Assembly: GCA_964250615.1 (NCBI GenBank) | Contig: CAXUGM010000010.1 | Source of the DNA: Blautia sp900556555 | GTDB lineage: Bacteria; Bacillota; Clostridia; Lachnospirales; Lachnospiraceae | Strand: one strand, 5' to 3' | Length of the DNA stretch: 64,000 nt | Shown here: piece by piece, positions 59,857 to 64,000 of the stretch | How the letters are laid out: the number at the start of each line of letters is the position of its first letter | Numbering within the stretch: position 1 is the stretch's first letter | Translations under genes and position numbers: made by a program | The notes under the pieces: generated by a model | Told to the model about the DNA's origin: nothing | The model's input: the letters and a program-made list of their open reading frames with translations, nothing else | Databases searched by the model: none

Positions 59857-60282
59857 ATGATAAAGAAAATTTGCACCATATTTCAAAATTATATGATCCG
59901 CCCAATGTTGTACCAATGTGCTACGAAGATTTCTGTAGCACTGGTACTGTGTCTGTTGTGGAATCGTTTTATTAACCGGGAACAGTATTATTCCATGGTA
60001 GAAAACGCCTTTTTTGTGGCCGGAGCTTTCTTTCTGGCTTTGGCCTGGTTCCAGTATCTGAGGCTGGACGGTGCCCGCATCCGCCACTTGCTGGAGGAGA
60101 AAAAGGAAAAGAAAAAGAAGAAGAAACATCATTTTACCAAGGATATTGTGGATTTTGCGGATGAGAAGATTATTCCATTCAGTGAACTGGCAGATGATGA
60201 GCGGATTGTGTGCAGATTTCTGGGGGATTTGCTCTGCGGAGCCTTGTTTTTAATTCCCGCACTGATTGCATTGGCTTTCTAA
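59857..60282 (+). CDS. Small membrane protein of unknown function downstream of oppF
   Basis: 141 residues. Two N-terminal spans (~22-40 and ~52-70), a Lys-rich cytoplasmic stretch (EEKKEKKKKKKHHF) and a C-terminal span (ALFLIPALIALAF). No known family recognised. Starts 11 bases after oppF with AAAGGA before the ATG, and ends at the operon terminator, so it is part of the opp transcript; no functional link can be read from it. Confidence 0.65.
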   Translation: MIKKICTIFQNYMIRPMLYQCATKISVALVLCLLWNRFINREQYYSMVENAFFVAGAFFLALAWFQYLRLDGARIRHLLEEKKEKKKKKKHHFTKDIVDFADEKIIPFSELADDERIVCRFLGDLLCGALFLIPALIALAF

Positions 60283-60293
60283 ATGAAAAATAA

Positions 60294-60342
60294 GAGGCTG
60301 CAAAGCCGGAGTATGATATCATACCTCGGTTTTGTAGCCTTT
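60294..60342 (+). terminator. Terminator of the opp operon
   Basis: Long imperfect hairpin with arms GGCTGCAAAGCCGGAGTATG and CATACCTCGGTTTTGTAGCC, then five Ts. Also usable for the convergent GH20 gene. Confidence 0.85.
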
Positions 60343-60360
60343 TTGTTTCTTTATTTTCAG

Positions 60361-62280
60361 TTAAACCGTATCCACCAGGTCACATCCGCTGACAATGCGG
60401 CTCCAGAGATTTTCATTTAGCGACACATCATGGGAATGAGGATAGGTTCTATCTGCAGGCCAGTAGGGCAGACGTTCCTGCTCAAGCTCTTCCAGAGAAG
60501 AAACCTGTCCGTTTAAATAGCTCTGAATTCTTCTTGCACAGGCTTTCAGGCGCAAGGACAGACCGCCCAGCTTGATATCCATAAGTTCATAACCAAAAGG
60601 TTTTGCATCCTGCATCCAGAGAGTTTCTCTGACCATGTGCATATGTTCAAGATTCTCCAGGATTCTGGGGATAACTTCTTCGCAGATAGATGCTAAAGTG
60701 GATAAGTCCTTGGAATCATAAGCATTTTTCAGACGGATTCCAAGATCGGCTTTGTCTGCCAGTACCAGTGCAAATGCATGGTAAAATTGGAACAGATTCT
60801 CGTAAGCTTTGGCCGAAGGTAAGGCTTTTTCCAGTTTTTGTGCCAGGGCACTGTAATAAGTGTTTGTGTCCACATTCTGGATGTGATAATCAAACATACC
60901 CAGCAAGGCATCCTGATACAGCAGGTATTTAGAAGGGTTGTCCGAAGTCAGATTGTTGCCTTTTCCCTGGAAAAGTGCATCAAATTCATCCAGCAAAAGG
61001 AAGCTGTCCAGGGATGCATCCACACAGTCCCGGAAGTCCTGTGCCAGTGCTTCATAGGTGAGGTCTTCATGGAAACACAGGTGGGCAAAAGCAATCAGGC
61101 CAGGGTAAATAGCCTCCAGTGGCGTCTCGGCACCATTATCCATCCAGCCTGTGGCGAATACCTCCTGAATGTTCTGGGAATGGCATGCCTTCAGACCCAT
61201 CCGCATACACTGAATGGCTTTTCCGTAGTTTGGTGCGATTCCGTTCCAGTTCCAGACTCCTCCTGCGTAAACAGTCCAGTCTGACAACTCTTTATGTACA
61301 CGGAACTGGTTCTCATATATCTTCTGATTCCAGTGATAATAATCCCAGTACACAAGTCCAAGGCCGGGATCCGGCTTTTTCCAGCCAGATGTATCCGTGT
61401 TTTCGTCTACTGCGTAGTAACCTTTTCCGGTGTTGGCAGTAATATACATATCACTCCAGATCATAGGCTTCCAGCCTAGTTCCTTACAGATTTCCTGCAC
61501 TTTGCTGCTGTGTTCCTGGATCAGCTCAGAGCTGTTCCGGTAGCCATTTTCCCGAAGATATCTGCCAAGCCCCAGGGAAACCGCCTCATCCATGCCGATA
61601 TGGATGGTTCTGGTGCGGAAGCAGTCTTTCAGAGAAGTGAGAATCTGCCGGATGAATTCATATACTTTTTCAGAGCCAACCAGAAGAATATCAGAGCTGT
61701 CTTTCAAAGGCTCTGCTTCCGGCCATTTTAGGAAATTTCTTAAATGAGCCAGAGTCTGGATACATGGAATCAATGCAATACCAAAAAGGGCGGCATAGTT
61801 GTCCATCTCACGTAATTCTTTCTGGGAATATCTGCCCCGGTAAGTACCGAAATAAGGAAATCCAGGCACTTCATACGTATCTTCTGTGTAAAGGAACAAT
61901 TGGTTCATACCGGCTTTCGCCATGGTTTGAATGAGCTTTTTCACAGTCTGGACTGTGGCAACTGCGTTTCTGGAGCAGTCCAGCATAAAACCGTTCTTTT
62001 TAAAATAAGAAGTTTCCTCCAGTTCAAAATCTTCCTCCAGATGATGAAGAAGGTAGTTCAGGCCCCTGAAAAAATGTGCCGGTTCCCGGCAGGTCACGGA
62101 GCAGGAAGTTCCTTTTTTTGAGAGTGATAATTTGGAGGCAGAAGAGGAAAAATGAACCGTCATTTCTATCTGTTCTGCCATTTCTTTAACAGCAGAGTTT
62201 TTATCTGTCAAAATAGCAACCCCTTGTTGCAGGGCATTTAATTGGGTGGAGTCAATGTCTCCTGTGTAAGTGATGAGCAT
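60361..62280 (-). CDS. Cytoplasmic GH20-like beta-N-acetylhexosaminidase
   Basis: 639 residues. Glycoside hydrolase family 20 catalytic domain at ~95-400: FMLDCSRNAVATV, QLFLYTEDTYEVPGFPYFG, and the catalytic Asp-Glu pair in IHIGMDEAVSLG (Asp231, Glu232). An N-terminal GH20b-like beta domain and a C-terminal helical domain surround it. It resembles the group that includes exo-beta-N-acetylgalactosaminidase/hexosaminidase of Streptococcus and Paenibacillus HEX1. No signal peptide, so the substrate must be imported. GGAGG eight bases before the ATG; 28 bases after the MATE gene, same strand. Confidence 0.83.
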   Translation of the reverse strand: MLITYTGDIDSTQLNALQQGVAILTDKNSAVKEMAEQIEMTVHFSSSASKLSLSKKGTSCSVTCREPAHFFRGLNYLLHHLEEDFELEETSYFKKNGFMLDCSRNAVATVQTVKKLIQTMAKAGMNQLFLYTEDTYEVPGFPYFGTYRGRYSQKELREMDNYAALFGIALIPCIQTLAHLRNFLKWPEAEPLKDSSDILLVGSEKVYEFIRQILTSLKDCFRTRTIHIGMDEAVSLGLGRYLRENGYRNSSELIQEHSSKVQEICKELGWKPMIWSDMYITANTGKGYYAVDENTDTSGWKKPDPGLGLVYWDYYHWNQKIYENQFRVHKELSDWTVYAGGVWNWNGIAPNYGKAIQCMRMGLKACHSQNIQEVFATGWMDNGAETPLEAIYPGLIAFAHLCFHEDLTYEALAQDFRDCVDASLDSFLLLDEFDALFQGKGNNLTSDNPSKYLLYQDALLGMFDYHIQNVDTNTYYSALAQKLEKALPSAKAYENLFQFYHAFALVLADKADLGIRLKNAYDSKDLSTLASICEEVIPRILENLEHMHMVRETLWMQDAKPFGYELMDIKLGGLSLRLKACARRIQSYLNGQVSSLEELEQERLPYWPADRTYPHSHDVSLNENLWSRIVSGCDLVDTV

Positions 62281-62308
62281 AGTACATACCTCCGGTTAAA
62301 AATTGAAA

Positions 62309-63673
62309 TTAGTCTTCCTGATGAACACGGAAGAATTTTTTCTGTTCTCTGTAATAGTATAGAATGAATAGAACTGTAGTCAGTCCCCAGGAAATAGGAT
62401 AACATAATAGGATGCTGGTAACACCGGGATGATGTGGTACTACCAGGAAAATCCAGAGAATCCTCAAAATACATACGCCACAGCAGGTCATAATCATAGG
62501 AACCAGGACATTTCCGATTCCACGCAGGGCGCTTGACAAAATTTCGATAAATACGAACAGCACATAAGACGGAACAATCAGGCGGATAATTTTCAGCCCA
62601 ATCTTAATGACTTCCGGGTCAGTGGTAAAAAGCTGGAGCAGGAACTTTCCGGAAAACAGCAAGACAGCAGTTACCAGAATGGTGGCTGCAAAGTCCAGAA
62701 ACAGGCAGGTGGTAATGCTCTGTTTCATACGTTTGTACTTCCCTGCTCCGAAGTTTTGTCCGATAAAAGTGGTGATAGCTACACTGAAAGCACCAGAGAT
62801 CATCCAGTAAATGGCATCGATTTTTCCAAAGGCAGTGTAGGCTGCCATGGTGCTGGTTCCAAGGCTGTTTAGGGAAGACTGCACAATCATGTTAGACGCA
62901 TTATACATGATGGACTGCAGCCCTGCCGGAAGACCAATGGTGATAATAGAGACCAGCAGGAATTTGTGAAAACGTATCTGAGATGGCTCCAGCCGGTACA
63001 TATCCTTTGATCTCAGGAGTGTCAGGATAACAAGCACAGCACTGACAGCCTGAGATGCAACCGTGGCAATGGCTGCCCCGGCAACCCCCATGTCCATACC
63101 AACAACCAGGAGAATGTCCAGGAAAATGTTGATAAAACAGCATACGATCAGGAAGTATAAAGGTCTTGTGGAGTCACCTACTGCTCTTAAAATCGCAGAG
63201 CCTATGTTGTAAATAAAAACAAAAATAATTCCGGCAAAATAAATACGCATATAAACAATGGAATCACCGATTACATCGGCCGGAGTTTTTAAAAGTTCCA
63301 TCATGAAAGGCGTCAAGGCAATACCTATGATGCTGATTAGGATACCGCCGACAATAGACAAGGCAGCTGCAGTATGTAGTGTGTCGTTCAGGTCTTTCTC
63401 TTTTTTTGCTCCGTAATAACGGGCAATGATGACAGTAGCACCGGAAGCAAGACCTACGAAAAAGTTCACTACCAGGTTTACAATCTGTCCGGTAGAACCG
63501 CCTACAGCGGCCAGAGCCTGCGTCCCAACAAAACGGCCTACCACAACAGCATCAGCAGTATTATAAAGCTGCTGAAAAAGTGTTCCCAGCATGATGGGAA
63601 AGAAGAAGAGCAGAAGCTGCTTCCAGATTACACCTTCGGTAATCTGATTCGTAGATACATTTTTTTGTTTCAA
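62309..63673 (-). CDS. MATE-family efflux transporter
   Basis: 454 residues from a TTG at 63673, which has AGGAGGG eight bases upstream; the ATG 12 codons earlier lacks a site and overlaps nothing. Twelve hydrophobic spans in two repeats. FPIMLGTLFQQLYNTADAVVVGRFVG is the classic MATE start. Exports toxic or foreign compounds with sodium or proton exchange. Complete, unlike the truncated MATE gene at 13358. Confidence 0.88.
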   Translation of the reverse strand: MKQKNVSTNQITEGVIWKQLLLFFFPIMLGTLFQQLYNTADAVVVGRFVGTQALAAVGGSTGQIVNLVVNFFVGLASGATVIIARYYGAKKEKDLNDTLHTAAALSIVGGILISIIGIALTPFMMELLKTPADVIGDSIVYMRIYFAGIIFVFIYNIGSAILRAVGDSTRPLYFLIVCCFINIFLDILLVVGMDMGVAGAAIATVASQAVSAVLVILTLLRSKDMYRLEPSQIRFHKFLLVSIITIGLPAGLQSIMYNASNMIVQSSLNSLGTSTMAAYTAFGKIDAIYWMISGAFSVAITTFIGQNFGAGKYKRMKQSITTCLFLDFAATILVTAVLLFSGKFLLQLFTTDPEVIKIGLKIIRLIVPSYVLFVFIEILSSALRGIGNVLVPMIMTCCGVCILRILWIFLVVPHHPGVTSILLCYPISWGLTTVLFILYYYREQKKFFRVHQED

Positions 63674-63863
63674 TGAAAAACCCTCCTCAGTTTGTAGCAA
63701 TATTTCCATATCTTCATATATAGCACAGAGTTTTAGAAATGTCGATATGGAAAAAGAAAAATATAAAAAAGCGATTATTTTACTATTTTTTGGTGGGTAT
63801 ATGGTACAATGAATATACTAGATTTAATACAATAGTATGGGGAAAAAACAGGAGGTATTGATT

Positions 63864-64000
63864 ATGGAATTAAGGATTCGAAGAGCAGATCCGGCAGGAA
63901 ACATTACACTTTTTGTCATGAGCAAAGCAGACAGAAAGGATTATGCGGCAATTTCAAACCAGCTTTTAGCCATGGAAGAATTTGGGGCAGAGCAGGTGGG
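63864..64000 (+). CDS. Start of an unidentified gene, cut by the window edge
   Basis: AGGAGGT before the ATG at 63864 and an open frame to the window end (45 codons): MELRIRRADPAGNITLFVMS at the start. TACAAT at 63805-63810 is a possible -10. The opening is reminiscent of the diaminopimelate epimerase-fold, but this is a weak impression. Confidence 0.45.
   Translation, partial: MELRIRRADPAGNITLFVMSKADRKDYAAISNQLLAMEEFGAEQV

Overview
The window looks like the chromosome of an anaerobic, probably spore-forming gut Firmicute of the Lachnospiraceae (Blautia-like by impression; no database check was possible). The reasons are moderate GC with strong AGGAGG ribosome sites, classical TTGACA/TATAAT promoters, T-box, S-box and cobalamin riboswitches, a DacF-type carboxypeptidase, an SpmA-like protein, a DUF1002 protein, a (V/P)KTGD-type surface anchor, and the Bacillus/Clostridium housekeeping block holB-ricT-yabB-rsmI. 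No rRNA, tRNA, CRISPR array or prophage was seen.

Layout. 0-6.6 kb: tail of an IS256-type transposase, a 2-keto-3-deoxygluconate kinase, a divergent AraC regulator / GH27 alpha-galactosidase pair, a VOC protein, and a DacF-metallohydrolase pair. 6.6-12.7 kb: isoleucine T-box, ileS and glgP in one direction. 12.7-15.4 kb: a small variable patch with a deleted AlbA_2-type ATPase gene, a MATE gene whose 3' end runs into the terminator of a HEPN/MNT toxin-antitoxin pair, and that pair. 15.4-19.8 kb: queT behind a hairpin-rich leader with a preQ1-I-like end, then a cobalamin riboswitch controlling a 1009-residue surface-anchored protein with an alpha/alpha-toroid (intrinsic-factor-like) domain. 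19.8-23.5 kb: a TPR / acidic linker / P-loop ATPase protein next to rsmA. 23.6-33.7 kb: ROK regulator, DUF1002 protein, S1 protein plus PTS_EIIC_2 protein, CBS-type pyrophosphatase, flavin reductase, shikimate-kinase-like gene, murA, and S-box plus metK. 33.7-37.9 kb: XRE protein, DUF234 ATPase, and a two-component system.

37.9-44.6 kb is a complete fructoselysine operon (frlB-frlO-frlN-frlM-frlD-PHP-frlR) with a strong promoter and a palindrome next to it that could be the repressor site. It lacks its own ABC ATPase and carries an extra PHP-phosphatase-like gene. 44.7-52.2 kb holds an Orn/Lys/Arg-decarboxylase-like gene, then a guanylate-kinase-like gene and holB, ricT, yabB, rsmI, capA and an spmA-like gene. 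52.2-60.3 kb has a PucR-type regulator, a 62-residue orphan, and an oppABCDF operon whose short 5' leader contains two mutually exclusive hairpins, one of them an intrinsic terminator. 60.3-64 kb: cytoplasmic GH20 hexosaminidase with a MATE exporter, and the start of one more gene.

The genes together suggest a saccharolytic and amino-compound-scavenging gut commensal. It cleaves alpha-galactosides and beta-hexosaminides, takes up Amadori products and peptides, and scavenges the cofactors B12 and queuosine precursor, several of these under RNA-based control.
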